A stretch of DNA of 64,000 bases from Pontibacter qinzhouensis (GTDB taxonomy: Bacteria > Bacteroidota > Bacteroidia > Cytophagales > Hymenobacteraceae). Location: NCBI RefSeq assembly GCF_008017455.1, contig NZ_VRTY01000001.1:93862-157861 (forward strand), given 5' to 3'. The notes beneath the pieces were generated by a model. That model saw only the letters and a list, made by a program, of their open reading frames with translations, searched no databases and was not told where the DNA came from. Each line of letters opens with the position of its first letter. Position 1 is the first letter of the stretch. Below, one piece after another: positions 18,133 through 26,793 of this stretch. The translations under genes were made by a program, and so were the position numbers.

Positions 18133-18177
18133 AAAGCAGCAGGGGCTGCCCCGAAGATCCGGAGCAGCCCCTGCTGT
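18133..18177 (-). terminator. Terminator of the cdsA-psd operon
   Basis: AGCAGGGGCTGC (18138-18149) pairs with 18164-18175. On the minus strand the hairpin is followed by GCTTTTGG. It lies 22 bp after the psd stop. Confidence 0.75.
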
Positions 18178-18198
18178 ATAATCTAGAGTTGCGGTCTT

Positions 18199-18882
18199 TT
18201 ATGAAAACAGCGAAGGCGTTGGCGTTTTGAGCTGGGCAATAACAGTTTCGCCACCTTTTGTTTTTTGGCCTAGTTCTACCTTAATTTCTGTATCGAGGGG
18301 CAGGAACACATCTACGCGGGAGCCGAACTTTATGAAGCCGAACTCTTCGCCCTGGCTTACTTCATCGCCTTCCTTCACATACCACACAATACGGCGCGCC
18401 ATGGCTCCGGCAATCTGGCGAAAAAGCACTTCAGGGCCAGCCGTAGATTCTACTACTACTGTGGTGCGTTCGTTCTGGGTACTGGACTTTGGGTGCCAGG
18501 CCACAAAGTAGTTGCCTGGGTGGTACTTAAAATATTTTACGATGCCAGAAACCGGGTTACGCGTTACGTGCACGTTTATAGGCGACATAAAAATAGAGAT
18601 CTGCTTGCGCCTCTCCTTAAAATACTCCGGCTCTTCAATTTCTTCTATCACCACTACCTTGCCATCGGCGGGAGCTACAATCAAGTCTTCGTGCAGGAGC
18701 AGGTTACGGTAGGGGCTGCGGAAGAACTGCAAAATCAGCAGAAAAACAATAACTGAAATAGCAGAGAAAATTCTGTTAAACGTCATGTTGGCTGCATTGT
18801 AGTTATAAAGCAACAGGTTAATGACCAACAAGATCAGCAATGTAAAAAAAAGTATTCGTCTTCCTTCCTTATGAATTTTCAT
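18199..18882 (-). CDS. psd: Phosphatidylserine decarboxylase, short form
   Basis: The 227-residue proenzyme has two N-terminal membrane helices (about 10-27 and 36-53), then FRSP, APADGKVV and FMSPINVHVTRNP. The self-cleavage site is G187-S188 in FIKFGSRVDVFLP; Ser188 becomes the pyruvoyl group. This short form (PSD-A type) is common in Bacteroidota. It makes phosphatidylethanolamine in the cytoplasmic membrane. It follows cdsA by 154 bp on the same strand, so the two successive steps of phospholipid synthesis are likely co-expressed. Followed by a strong terminator. Confidence 0.93.
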   Translation of the reverse strand: MKIHKEGRRILFFTLLILLVINLLLYNYNAANMTFNRIFSAISVIVFLLILQFFRSPYRNLLLHEDLIVAPADGKVVVIEEIEEPEYFKERRKQISIFMSPINVHVTRNPVSGIVKYFKYHPGNYFVAWHPKSSTQNERTTVVVESTAGPEVLFRQIAGAMARRIVWYVKEGDEVSQGEEFGFIKFGSRVDVFLPLDTEIKVELGQKTKGGETVIAQLKTPTPSLFS

Positions 18883-19036
18883 CCGTAGTTTTATTAGCAG
18901 CAGTCACTTTAATATTCTGCAATGGTTTCATCTATAAATAGAGCAAACCAATATCGGGGATAAAATTAGATAAACTTTAGCTTATTTGGCAATAAATTAT
19001 TAGAAACTGCACATAATCCCCCTGCACGCGTTTTTG

Positions 19037-19864
19037 CTAAAATATTTTAAGAAATGCCACTATAAACGGAATGGCCAGCAACAGGCTGTCGAAGCGGTCT
19101 AATATACCACCGTGGCCTGGCAACAAAGTACCGGAATCTTTAACGCCTAAACTCCGCTTCAGCATCGATTCTACCAAATCGCCCAGCACTCCGAAAACAG
19201 ATATGATAATGGCGGTGCCTATCCATTGGTACAGTTCCAGGTCAGGAAAGAACATCGAGAGCACATAAGCTACTCCTACAGCCGTTAGCACCCCTCCGGC
19301 CCAGCCTTCCCAGGTCTTGCCCGGCGATACCCTCGGCAGCAGTTTGTGCTTGCCAAAGCTTTTACCAAATGCATACGCTCCTGTGTCAGAAGCCCATATA
19401 AGAAGCAGCGCACCCAATATAGGTTGCCAGCTATAGTCGCCCTGCAGGTAGCCCAGCAGGTGCAAAAGGCCAAACGGAACACCTATATAAAGCGCACCCA
19501 GCATGGTAAAGGCAATATTGGTGAATGGCTGTGCATGCTTGCGGTATAGCTCCAGCACCGGCACCATAAACAGTGTTGGCGGCAGCAGGTAGAGTATTTC
19601 CGGGGCTACAAATTTCTTTTCAACCACAAACACGCTTACATAAATCAGGCAGCCCAGTGTTAAGCCCACGCCCCTGTGCGGCTTAATGCCCTGCGCAGCC
19701 ACCAGCCGGTAAAATTCCAGTATACCCAGCAGCGTGAGCCCCAGAAAAAGCGCAAAGTACGTCCACTCGCTATACAGAATACCGCCTATAAAAAGCGTGG
19801 CGCCTAGCACCCCCACAATTATGCGCTGCTGCAGGTTGTTAAGAGAAGCTAATTTTTGACTCAT
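19037..19864 (-). CDS. cdsA: Phosphatidate cytidylyltransferase
   Basis: 275 residues with about seven to eight membrane helices and the CdsA signature near the C-terminus: SPGKTWEGWAGG in the middle and LGVKDSGTLLPGHGGILDRFDS at about 235-256. The KDSG and GHGGILDR residues bind CDP-lipid and metal. It makes CDP-diacylglycerol, the precursor used upstream of Psd. The stop is TAG. It lies 66 bp downstream of the CPBP gene. Confidence 0.95.
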   Translation of the reverse strand: MSQKLASLNNLQQRIIVGVLGATLFIGGILYSEWTYFALFLGLTLLGILEFYRLVAAQGIKPHRGVGLTLGCLIYVSVFVVEKKFVAPEILYLLPPTLFMVPVLELYRKHAQPFTNIAFTMLGALYIGVPFGLLHLLGYLQGDYSWQPILGALLLIWASDTGAYAFGKSFGKHKLLPRVSPGKTWEGWAGGVLTAVGVAYVLSMFFPDLELYQWIGTAIIISVFGVLGDLVESMLKRSLGVKDSGTLLPGHGGILDRFDSLLLAIPFIVAFLKIF

Positions 19865-19930
19865 GTAGTGTGTTTGATCCGGAGGTGCAACTATGGCAAA
19901 AATAGGGTTTAAATAGAGAATGCCAAAAAC

Positions 19931-20932
19931 TTAAACATCGTCCATTCTGTCGGGTGAGCTGCTGGTATCGGTTAGGTTGGCGGCAGGCTCAGGTTCTGCT
20001 TCCCGCTTCTGCAAAAGTGGCAGCTTCATGAACTCGTTGTAGAGGTAGTAGAGCAAAGCAGCACTCAGCACAACCGACATGGCCACGCTGTAAATCGGCA
20101 TTGGTTCCGACGATTCTATATCGGCCTCTATCCTGCCGGTTTGGTAGAGGTACAGGAGCAGCACCGTAAAACCATTGTTTACAAAGTGCGCCACAATGGG
20201 CACGCTAATTCTGCCCGACCACCAGTACAGGTAGCCAAACAAGGCGCCTAGCACCATGCGGGGCACAAACCCGAAGAACTGCACATGAATGGCACTAAAG
20301 GCGATAGCTGCCACCCAAATGCCTACATGCCCATTGCCGGACCAGCGCTGGATCTGCCGCTGCACCACCCCTCTGAATAGTAACTCCTCGCCTATGGCCG
20401 GAATAACAGCAATTACCAGCAGCCCCACCAGCAGCTCCGGAACAGTGGTGAACTTGGCAAACAACTTGGTGAGTTCGGCAGCATACTCTTCTTTCTGCCG
20501 GGCCCATTCCTCAAATGTTTTCATGAACTCAGGCAACGACATGTTGGCATTCCAGTAAATAATGAGCGAGTTGGCAGGCATGATCACGATAATCAGCAGG
20601 CCGCTCAGCAACACCAGGCCAAGCATAGGGCGGCCTTTCCAGTTCAGGTAGCGGCCCAGGTCGTAGCCCAACGACTGTATGAGCAGCAACGGAGCCAGCA
20701 CAAACATGCATATCGACACAATGCCCTGGTAAAACATTATAGCATTGCGCCCCTGCGGGAACTCCGTCGGGTTTTTCAGGGCCCTCTCTAGCTCAAACAT
20801 ACCTACTCCAAACAGCATGTCGCCAAATACGGCATATAAAAAAGTGGCTACAAAAGCCCCTCCTATCACAAAGGCAATCAGCAACAGCAGCACCAGAAAT
20901 GGACTTGTTTCTTTCGGGATGAAACCTTTCAT
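19931..20932 (-). CDS. CPBP family intramembrane metalloprotease
   Basis: From ATG 20932 (MKGFIPKETSPFLVLLLLI) the protein has 333 residues and about eight membrane helices. The CPBP (CAAX protease/bacteriocin-processing, Abi) motifs are EELLFRG (GEELLFRGVVQRQ, catalytic Glu pair and Arg) and the later FSAIHVQFFGFVPRMVLG, with a third HFVNN motif (VAHFVNNGF). An upstream in-frame start would add 35 residues with no membrane logic and overlap dusB, so I chose the later ATG. Substrates are unknown. It shares its direction with cdsA and psd. Confidence 0.88.
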   Translation of the reverse strand: MKGFIPKETSPFLVLLLLIAFVIGGAFVATFLYAVFGDMLFGVGMFELERALKNPTEFPQGRNAIMFYQGIVSICMFVLAPLLLIQSLGYDLGRYLNWKGRPMLGLVLLSGLLIIVIMPANSLIIYWNANMSLPEFMKTFEEWARQKEEYAAELTKLFAKFTTVPELLVGLLVIAVIPAIGEELLFRGVVQRQIQRWSGNGHVGIWVAAIAFSAIHVQFFGFVPRMVLGALFGYLYWWSGRISVPIVAHFVNNGFTVLLLYLYQTGRIEADIESSEPMPIYSVAMSVVLSAALLYYLYNEFMKLPLLQKREAEPEPAANLTDTSSSPDRMDDV

Positions 20933-20985
20933 AGAGAAGTTTAGGTTTAATTGATGTAAATTTACGTGAAAAAATAAATTAAGCT

Positions 20986-21969
20986 TTGGTAAAGATAGCG
21001 AACATAGAACTTGGCGAGTTTCCGCTGCTGCTGGCACCTATGGAAGACGTAAGCGATCCGCCGTTCCGGAAGGTGTGCAAAGCAAATGGCGCTGATTTGA
21101 TGTATACGGAATTTATCTCGTCGGAGGGTTTGATCCGGGATGCAGCCAAAAGTCTGCAGAAGCTCGACATTTTCGATTATGAGCGCCCGATCGGCATCCA
21201 GATTTTCGGCTCTGAGATAGATTCGATGCGCGAAGCCGCCATTGTATCGACACAGGCAGGCCCCGACCTGATTGATATAAATTACGGTTGCCCTGTAAAA
21301 AATGTGGCCTGCAAAGGTGCCGGAGCCGCCCTGCTCCGCGACATCCCGAAAATGGTGCAGATGACTTCCGAAATCGTGAAGGCCACGCACCTGCCGGTAA
21401 CGGTAAAAACACGCCTCGGCTGGGACGATAACACCAAAAACATTGTAGAAACAGCCGAGCGCCTGCAGGATATCGGCATTAAAGCCCTGAGCATACACGG
21501 CCGCACCCGTGTGCAGATGTACAAAGGCGAAGCCGACTGGAGTCTGATAGCCGAAGTTAAGAACAACCCCCGCATGAAGATCCCGATCTTTGGCAACGGC
21601 GACATCGACACACCTGAAAAAGCACTAGAGTACCGCAACCGCTACGGTGTGGATGGCATCATGATCGGCCGGGCCTCTATTGGCTACCCCTGGATTTTTA
21701 ACGAGATAAAGCACTACATGGCAACCGGGGAACAACTGCCGGGGCCAACCCTGGAGGAGCGCGTAGCTGTTTGCCGCCAGCACTTTACGCACTCGCTGGA
21801 GTGGAAAGGCGAAAAACTTGGCATTTTTGAAATGCGCCGCCACTACACCAACTACTTCAGGGGGTTGTCGCACTTTAAGCCGCTGCGCATGCGCCTGGTG
21901 CAGTCCGAAGACATAAACGAAATTTACGATACGCTGGAGGAGATTGCCCAGACCATGAGTTTCGTTTAA
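20986..21969 (+). CDS. dusB: tRNA-dihydrouridine synthase (DusB type)
   Basis: 327 residues. FMN-binding TIM-barrel motifs include LLAPMEDVSDPPFR, DINYGCPVKNVACKGAGAALL (catalytic Cys in the GCP region), PVTVKTRLGWD, SIHGRTRVQMYKG and GNGDI. It reduces uridines in the tRNA D-loop. Translation seems to start at TTG 20986: an in-frame stop lies two codons upstream and the next in-frame ATG is already inside the first strand. Divergent from the CPBP gene with a 53-bp spacer. Confidence 0.93.
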   Translation: MVKIANIELGEFPLLLAPMEDVSDPPFRKVCKANGADLMYTEFISSEGLIRDAAKSLQKLDIFDYERPIGIQIFGSEIDSMREAAIVSTQAGPDLIDINYGCPVKNVACKGAGAALLRDIPKMVQMTSEIVKATHLPVTVKTRLGWDDNTKNIVETAERLQDIGIKALSIHGRTRVQMYKGEADWSLIAEVKNNPRMKIPIFGNGDIDTPEKALEYRNRYGVDGIMIGRASIGYPWIFNEIKHYMATGEQLPGPTLEERVAVCRQHFTHSLEWKGEKLGIFEMRRHYTNYFRGLSHFKPLRMRLVQSEDINEIYDTLEEIAQTMSFV

Positions 21970-21982
21970 TAAACCTTTTTAT

Positions 21983-22038
21983 AAATTATTTGAATAAAAA
22001 TGTCCTCCAAAAGGTTTTTTAGCCTTTTAGACTCCAGG
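21983..22038 (-). repeat. Repeat A, copy 8 (diverged)
   Basis: Reverse copy just after the dusB stop: AAATTATTTGAATAAAAATG, core CCTCCAAAAGG, right end CTCCAGGG. It points against the usual direction rule. Confidence 0.65.
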
Positions 22039-22094
22039 GCGCTGGCAGCACCTGATCTGTTACCGGTGCCCTGCATTTGCATGAAAAGGTTTCG

Positions 22095-22153
22095 ACCCTT
22101 GGCATAGAAATGGTTGTAAAGGTCTCCGAAGGGCATTTTCATTCGAATAATTT
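22095..22153 (+). repeat. Repeat A, copy 9
   Basis: Forward copy: GACCCTTGGC, core TCTCCGAAGGGC, end CATTCGAATAATTT. Followed by GATTGTTGATTTG, and before the next gene by AACAACCAACAATCAGCAAC. Confidence 0.85.
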
Positions 22154-22305
22154 GATTGTTGATTTGAAGGCGCAACGCAGCTTTTACATTTCTTAATAAC
22201 AACCAACAATCAGCAACCATCAATTAACTAAACACCATCAAAACAACTATTCCTCCCGCACAAGTCAAAACTGCCGTTCCGGTACTTACCTGGCTGCTGA
22301 TTATC

Positions 22306-23142
22306 GTGCTCACCTTTATCTGGGGCACTTCTTTTATTCTGATAAAAAAAGGACTTGTCGTTTTTGCCTCCGATGAGCTGGGAGCCTTACGCATTGTCAT
22401 TGCCTGCCTTTCGCTGCTGCCCTTTGCCATTGCCAACCTGCGCAAAATAGCGCCCGACCGCTGGAAGTTCCTGCTGCTGAGCGGGCTGCTGGGCAATCTG
22501 TTCCCGGCGTTTCTGTTTGCTTATGCCGAAACTGAGCTGGCAAGCGGACTGGCAGGTGTGCTCAATTCGCTCACGGCCCTGTTTACTCTTTTGATTGGTG
22601 CAGCCCTTTTCCGGCAGCGCATTACCTGGCTGCGTATGGCAGGCATTTTAGTGGGCATAGCAGGCACCGCCATGCTCATTTTTACCGGAAACGGAAATGC
22701 CGAAACGAGCAATGCCTTTTATGGGCTTTTTATTGTAATCGCCACCATCTGCTATGGCGGCAGCGCCAACATCATCAAGTTCAGGTTGCAGGGCATACAC
22801 CCGGTCGTGATGTCGAGTATGGCTTTGCTGACAGTGGGACCTTTGGCAGCTGTTTACCTGGGCACAACAGATGCCTTTCACAAACTGCAGGTTACCGAAG
22901 GAGCCTGGGAAGCCTTGCTATATATTGCCCTGCTGGCAGTTTTCAGCACCGCCATCGGCCTGATTCTGCTCAACAAGCTCATCCATATCTCCACGCCCGT
23001 TTTCGCCAGCACCATCAACTACCTCATCCCGATTGTGGCGCTCATGTGGGGCGTGCTCGATGGCGAAACCATTCAGACCTGGCACTACCTGGGCATGGTG
23101 GTTATTCTGGCAGGCGTTTTTATTGTGAACAGGGCCAGGTAA
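22306..23142 (+). CDS. EamA/DMT family transporter with an unclear start
   Basis: An inner-membrane permease of about 10 helices with the two EamA repeats: WGTSFILIKKGL at the end of helix 1, AYAETELASGLAGVLNSLTALFT in the first repeat, and ISTPVFASTINYLIPIVALMWGV in the second. The first canonical start in this frame, GTG 22306, cuts helix 1 in half. The frame is open upstream to a stop at 22225 and reads IKTTIPPAQVKTAVPVLTWLLI, a plausible N-terminus, but with no ATG, GTG or TTG; ATC at 22237 or ATT at 22249 would have to be used, or a start codon has mutated. The substrate is unknown (metabolite exporter family). Confidence 0.8.
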   Translation: MLTFIWGTSFILIKKGLVVFASDELGALRIVIACLSLLPFAIANLRKIAPDRWKFLLLSGLLGNLFPAFLFAYAETELASGLAGVLNSLTALFTLLIGAALFRQRITWLRMAGILVGIAGTAMLIFTGNGNAETSNAFYGLFIVIATICYGGSANIIKFRLQGIHPVVMSSMALLTVGPLAAVYLGTTDAFHKLQVTEGAWEALLYIALLAVFSTAIGLILLNKLIHISTPVFASTINYLIPIVALMWGVLDGETIQTWHYLGMVVILAGVFIVNRAR

Positions 23143-23380
23143 AAATGCGTGCTTAGCAGCACCACAACTCACGGCATTGCTTATTTCTATTTCTGGTGGT
23201 ACTTCAGCCTCCTACACCTCCTGCAACGGCACCTTTTTGGCTATGCTCATGCCAGGTTACAAAAAATGCCGGGCAGTTTTTATGGAGTTTATCGAAAACG
23301 ACCTATCTGGCAGCAGTATATTTTCGTTTACGCATATTATTTACTTATTTGTGGAGTTAAAAACTTATCTATCCTGTTAA

Positions 23381-25372
23381 ATGACGTTATTCCGGACAGT
23401 TCTTAGCTTCTTGTTAATTCTTTTAACTGCTTCTCAGGTCTTTTCACAGGAAGAAAACAAAAAGACTGCCATTGCTGAGCTTAAACTGCAGGCCGTAAAC
23501 GATACGGCCTTTATGTTGCGCACCACCACCGAAACCGGAAACCTTGTAAAATATAACGGTCCGCTGCCACTACGCATAAACGGGTCATTGCAGGAAACCA
23601 GCTTCACCGAGGGCGAGGCAGTACTCTCACTGGCAGCCCCTGCCAACCTTATCCAGGTTACTGCCAACCTGGACACGCGCACCATTGCCCGCCTCTACCA
23701 ACCTAATGCCGATTCTGAGCACGGGGTAAGAGAATTCCCGATGTGGGTCTCTATTCTGCCGCCGCTCCTGGCCATTGTGCTGGCGCTTATTTTCCGGGAA
23801 GTACTGCTGGCGCTGTTTGCCGGTATTTGGGTAGGAAGCTTTGTTATTTATGGCCTTTCTTTTAAATCGATGTTTACCGGCCTGCTCGCTGTGGCCGACA
23901 CTTATTTAGTAGGCGCACTCACCGATACCGATCACGTGTCTGTTATTCTGTTTTCGATGCTGATAGGCGGCATGGTGGCCATTATCTCGAAGAATGGCGG
24001 CATGGCGGGTGTGGTAAACCTGCTTTCTGGCTATGCCAGGTCTGCCAAAAGCTCGCAGGTGGTGACCTGGGGCCTGGGACTAGCCATCTTTTTTGATGAT
24101 TATGCCAACACCCTGATCGTGGGCAACACCATGCGACCAGTAACAGACAAACACCTGGTTTCCCGCGAAAAACTGGCTTATATCGTAGACAGCACGGCTG
24201 CGCCAGTGGCAGCCATCGCATTTGTAACAACCTGGGTCGGAGCCGAACTGGGTTATATAAAAGATGCTGCCAGTAGCTTGGGTATTCAGGAGGGAGCGTA
24301 TTCTTTGTTCTTCAATTCGTTGCAATATGCCTATTACCCTGTGCTCACGCTGGTGTTTATGCTGATGCTGATCCTCATGAACCGCGACTTTGGATTGATG
24401 CACAAAGCAGAGACCCGGGCGCGTACTACAGGTGCGGTAAGTGCTATTCGCATAAACGAAAAATCGGAGGAAAAACAGCAGCAGGAGATGGCTGAGTTTG
24501 CTCCTGTGGACCCAAGCCGTAGCAGAGCTGTTAATGCACTGTTGCCTGTGCTCATCGTTATATTCGGAACCATAGTGGGCTTACTGTACACAGGCTTTAA
24601 CCCTGCCGTTTGGGAAGATACTTCTCTTAGCTTTTTCCGGAAGCTTTCAGTTACCATCGGAGACTCCAACTCTTATGTTGCTCTTATATGGGCCTCTTTA
24701 TCGGGGGTGCTGGCAGCCATAATATTAACCATCAGCCAGCGCATTATGAGCCTGTATGAAACCATGGAATCGTTGGTAACTGGTTTTAAATCGATGCTAC
24801 CGGCTATTCTTATTCTGGTGCTGGCCTGGTCGCTGGCATCGGTTACAAAAGAGCTTTATACAGCCGAGTACCTCACCTCCCTTTTCTCAGGCAATGTGTC
24901 GCCACGGTTTCTGCCAGAGATCACCTTTTTTCTGGCAGCCATAATTGCTTTTTCTACTGGCTCCAGCTGGGGCACAATGGCTATTCTGTACCCGCTTATG
25001 CTGCCAGCCGCCTGGTATGTGTGCCAGCAGTTGGGCATGTCGCAGGAAGAAACAATGCCTATTATTTATAACATAATTTCGGTGGTGTTAGCTGGCTCCG
25101 TGTTCGGCGACCACTGCTCCCCTATTTCCGATACCACTATTCTCAGCTCCCTTGCCTCCGGTTGCAACCACATCGACCACGTAAAAACCCAGATGCCTTA
25201 TGCCATAACTGTGGCTTTGGTGGCTAATCTTATCTGCACCAATCTCTCGAGCTGGGGCGTAAACTGGTTCCTGGTATACCTGATCGGGGCGGGTGTGCTC
25301 TGGCTCATTATCCGATTTCTGGGAACAAAGGTGGAGGCTGCGCCACCCACCCGGCAAGGGAAGCTGTTTTGA
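23381..25372 (+). CDS. NhaC-family Na+/H+ antiporter with an exported N-terminal domain
   Basis: 663 residues. The first 21 are a Sec signal (FRTVLSFLLILLTASQVFSQ), followed by about 90 residues of beta-rich domain (IAELKLQAVNDTAFMLR to NLDTRTIARLY). The membrane part starts near residue 122 (FPMWVSILPPLLAIVLALIF) and has about 11-12 helices, with FFDDYANTLIVG and GDHCSPISDTTILSSLASGCN, both typical of NhaC. It likely exchanges Na+ for H+ across the inner membrane, with the N-terminal domain in the periplasm. Plain NhaC proteins lack this domain. Convergent with the GNAT gene, 29 bp apart. Confidence 0.88.
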   Translation: MTLFRTVLSFLLILLTASQVFSQEENKKTAIAELKLQAVNDTAFMLRTTTETGNLVKYNGPLPLRINGSLQETSFTEGEAVLSLAAPANLIQVTANLDTRTIARLYQPNADSEHGVREFPMWVSILPPLLAIVLALIFREVLLALFAGIWVGSFVIYGLSFKSMFTGLLAVADTYLVGALTDTDHVSVILFSMLIGGMVAIISKNGGMAGVVNLLSGYARSAKSSQVVTWGLGLAIFFDDYANTLIVGNTMRPVTDKHLVSREKLAYIVDSTAAPVAAIAFVTTWVGAELGYIKDAASSLGIQEGAYSLFFNSLQYAYYPVLTLVFMLMLILMNRDFGLMHKAETRARTTGAVSAIRINEKSEEKQQQEMAEFAPVDPSRSRAVNALLPVLIVIFGTIVGLLYTGFNPAVWEDTSLSFFRKLSVTIGDSNSYVALIWASLSGVLAAIILTISQRIMSLYETMESLVTGFKSMLPAILILVLAWSLASVTKELYTAEYLTSLFSGNVSPRFLPEITFFLAAIIAFSTGSSWGTMAILYPLMLPAAWYVCQQLGMSQEETMPIIYNIISVVLAGSVFGDHCSPISDTTILSSLASGCNHIDHVKTQMPYAITVALVANLICTNLSSWGVNWFLVYLIGAGVLWLIIRFLGTKVEAAPPTRQGKLF

Positions 25373-25401
25373 CAGTGATGTGGAAGTGCTTCTGCAGAAA
25401 A

Positions 25402-26352
25402 CTACAGCGTTAGTTCATAAAAGTCCTGCACCACTGCCCGGGCACCATAGCTTTCTTTGTTCGCAATAAGGCCTTCGTTCAGGTACTGCCCCTGCTGCTC
25501 TGTAGAGATGCCGAAGCTGAAGTATTTTTTGTGTGGATACACTTGCGTAAGCAGTTCGTGTATAAGAGCATCTAAGGCATAAGCGGCACGGCCTGCTGCA
25601 GTGGTGGCAATGTACTGGCAATGCGCTACTTGCGCTGTTTCGTATACTACTACCCCTGCTACCATAGCTCCTTGGTGCATCGCAACAAACAACTTTATGT
25701 TATCAGGGAAAAGAGAGACTAGTTTCTGAAGCTCGGCTGCTGAGTGCACAGGGGTTGTTTGATACTTGCTTTCCAGTAGTTCCTGCTCCATTTGCATGAA
25801 CGTCTCGAGATCAGCGGAGGGAGCAACTAAAACACCTGTTTTTTCGGCTTTTGTTATTTGCCACCTCCTGGTTCTGGAGTAGCCTGGTTGCTCCTGCAAC
25901 TCAATAACCGAACTTACATCGCGCCGGTAAAGCGCGGCCTGGTGCCGGAACAGCGCATACAGATCTTCCTCAGCTGGCAACTGATGGTAAATGTGCGGAA
26001 TTGCTTTGTAGATTAACCTTCTGGACCCTTTCTCTCTGAAGTAGGAAAGCAATGCCTCGAACACCTCCAGCATCAGCGGCACTTTCATGCTGCTGCCGCT
26101 AATAATACTACCATACGTTAAACCGCCATGGGAGTAGATGGTATCGCCAGCCACATTGGCAGGCAGCAGCGCCACCAACTTACCTTTATGGAAGAACAGC
26201 AGCGAGTGGTCCTCAAACCTGTCTGCATGGTACTCCATGTAGTTTCGCTGTAACAGAAACGTGCCGTTTTTAGAGGAAGATACAAAAGCATCCCAGGCAG
26301 CTTTATGCTCCGGGCTATATCGTTCTATATGTACTGTTGCTGCTGAACCCAC
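25402..26352 (-). CDS. GNAT/FemAB-like acetyltransferase
   Basis: 316 residues. The start is GTG 26352 (VGSAATVHIERYSPEHKAAWDAFV). The pattern IERYSP, WDAFVSSSKNGTFLLQRNYMEYHADRF is typical of the N-terminal half of FemAB-like double-GNAT enzymes in Bacteroidota, and MVAGVVVYETAQVAHCQYIATT is the acyl-CoA strand of the second half. Some relatives use aminoacyl or acyl donors in envelope polymer synthesis. The substrate cannot be told here. Two copies of a 27-bp direct repeat lie directly upstream of the start. Confidence 0.75.
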   Translation of the reverse strand: MGSAATVHIERYSPEHKAAWDAFVSSSKNGTFLLQRNYMEYHADRFEDHSLLFFHKGKLVALLPANVAGDTIYSHGGLTYGSIISGSSMKVPLMLEVFEALLSYFREKGSRRLIYKAIPHIYHQLPAEEDLYALFRHQAALYRRDVSSVIELQEQPGYSRTRRWQITKAEKTGVLVAPSADLETFMQMEQELLESKYQTTPVHSAAELQKLVSLFPDNIKLFVAMHQGAMVAGVVVYETAQVAHCQYIATTAAGRAAYALDALIHELLTQVYPHKKYFSFGISTEQQGQYLNEGLIANKESYGARAVVQDFYELTL

Positions 26353-26405
26353 CTTCTTTAGATGTTAGACTTTAGATACCTTCTTTAGATGTTAGACTTT
26401 AGATG
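26352..26405. repeat. 27-bp tandem duplication
   Basis: CCTTCTTTAGATGTTAGACT plus seven more bases occurs twice in a row (26352-26378 and 26379-26405), differing at the last base. It sits in the 5' leader of the GNAT gene and could be unstable in length. Confidence 0.75.
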
Positions 26406-26506
26406 CTAGATTTTTGTTTGAATCCCTAAATCTTGAAATTTGAAAGCCTTCAAACAATTTATCACATCAATCATTTAGCCATTAAACCATTTAAAAATCA
26501 GCTTCC

Positions 26507-26565
26507 AAATTATTCTAATGAAAATAGCCTTCCGAAGACTTTTAGGCTTTTTTTCGCTTAGGGTC
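26507..26565 (-). repeat. Repeat A, copy 10
   Basis: Reverse copy: AAATTATTCTAATGAAAATA, core GCCTTCCGAAG, right end TTAGGGTC. Preceded by an ATTAAACCATTTAAAAATCA tract. Confidence 0.85.
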
Positions 26566-26573
26566 TGGTTCTA

Positions 26574-26612
26574 TCAGACACTCGCAGGAGCTGCGCACAC
26601 TGCGAGGTCTTA
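26574..26612 (+). repeat. Repeat B, copy 2
   Basis: The 39-bp palindromic repeat beginning TCAGACACTCGCAGGAG and ending CTGCGAGGTCTTA. It lies between A copies 10 and 11. Confidence 0.9.
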
Positions 26613-26674
26613 CCGGCAATAGCTTTAAATCTACAAATACATTAACACATTAAACCATTAGCATATACGCAACC

Positions 26675-26731
26675 AATTATTCGAATGAAAATGGACTCCA
26701 GAAGATTATTAAGCTAAATCTGGTCAAGGGT
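26675..26731 (-). repeat. Repeat A, copy 11
   Basis: Reverse copy: AATTATTCGAATGAAAATGG, core ACTCCAGAAG, right end GTCAAGGGT. It lies 62 bp downstream of the histidine kinase stop with the CCCTTGAC end toward it. Preceded by an AACACATTAAACCATTAGC tract. Confidence 0.9.
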
Positions 26732-26793
26732 CAAAGCTGCTCAAGCTCCTAAACTTTCTAACTTTAACCTCTCCAACTTTCTAACTCAGAAAA

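Noticed and set aside
20962..21498. Long minus-strand open frame opposite dusB
   Set aside because: It is the antisense of a strongly conserved gene and has no recognisable protein features.
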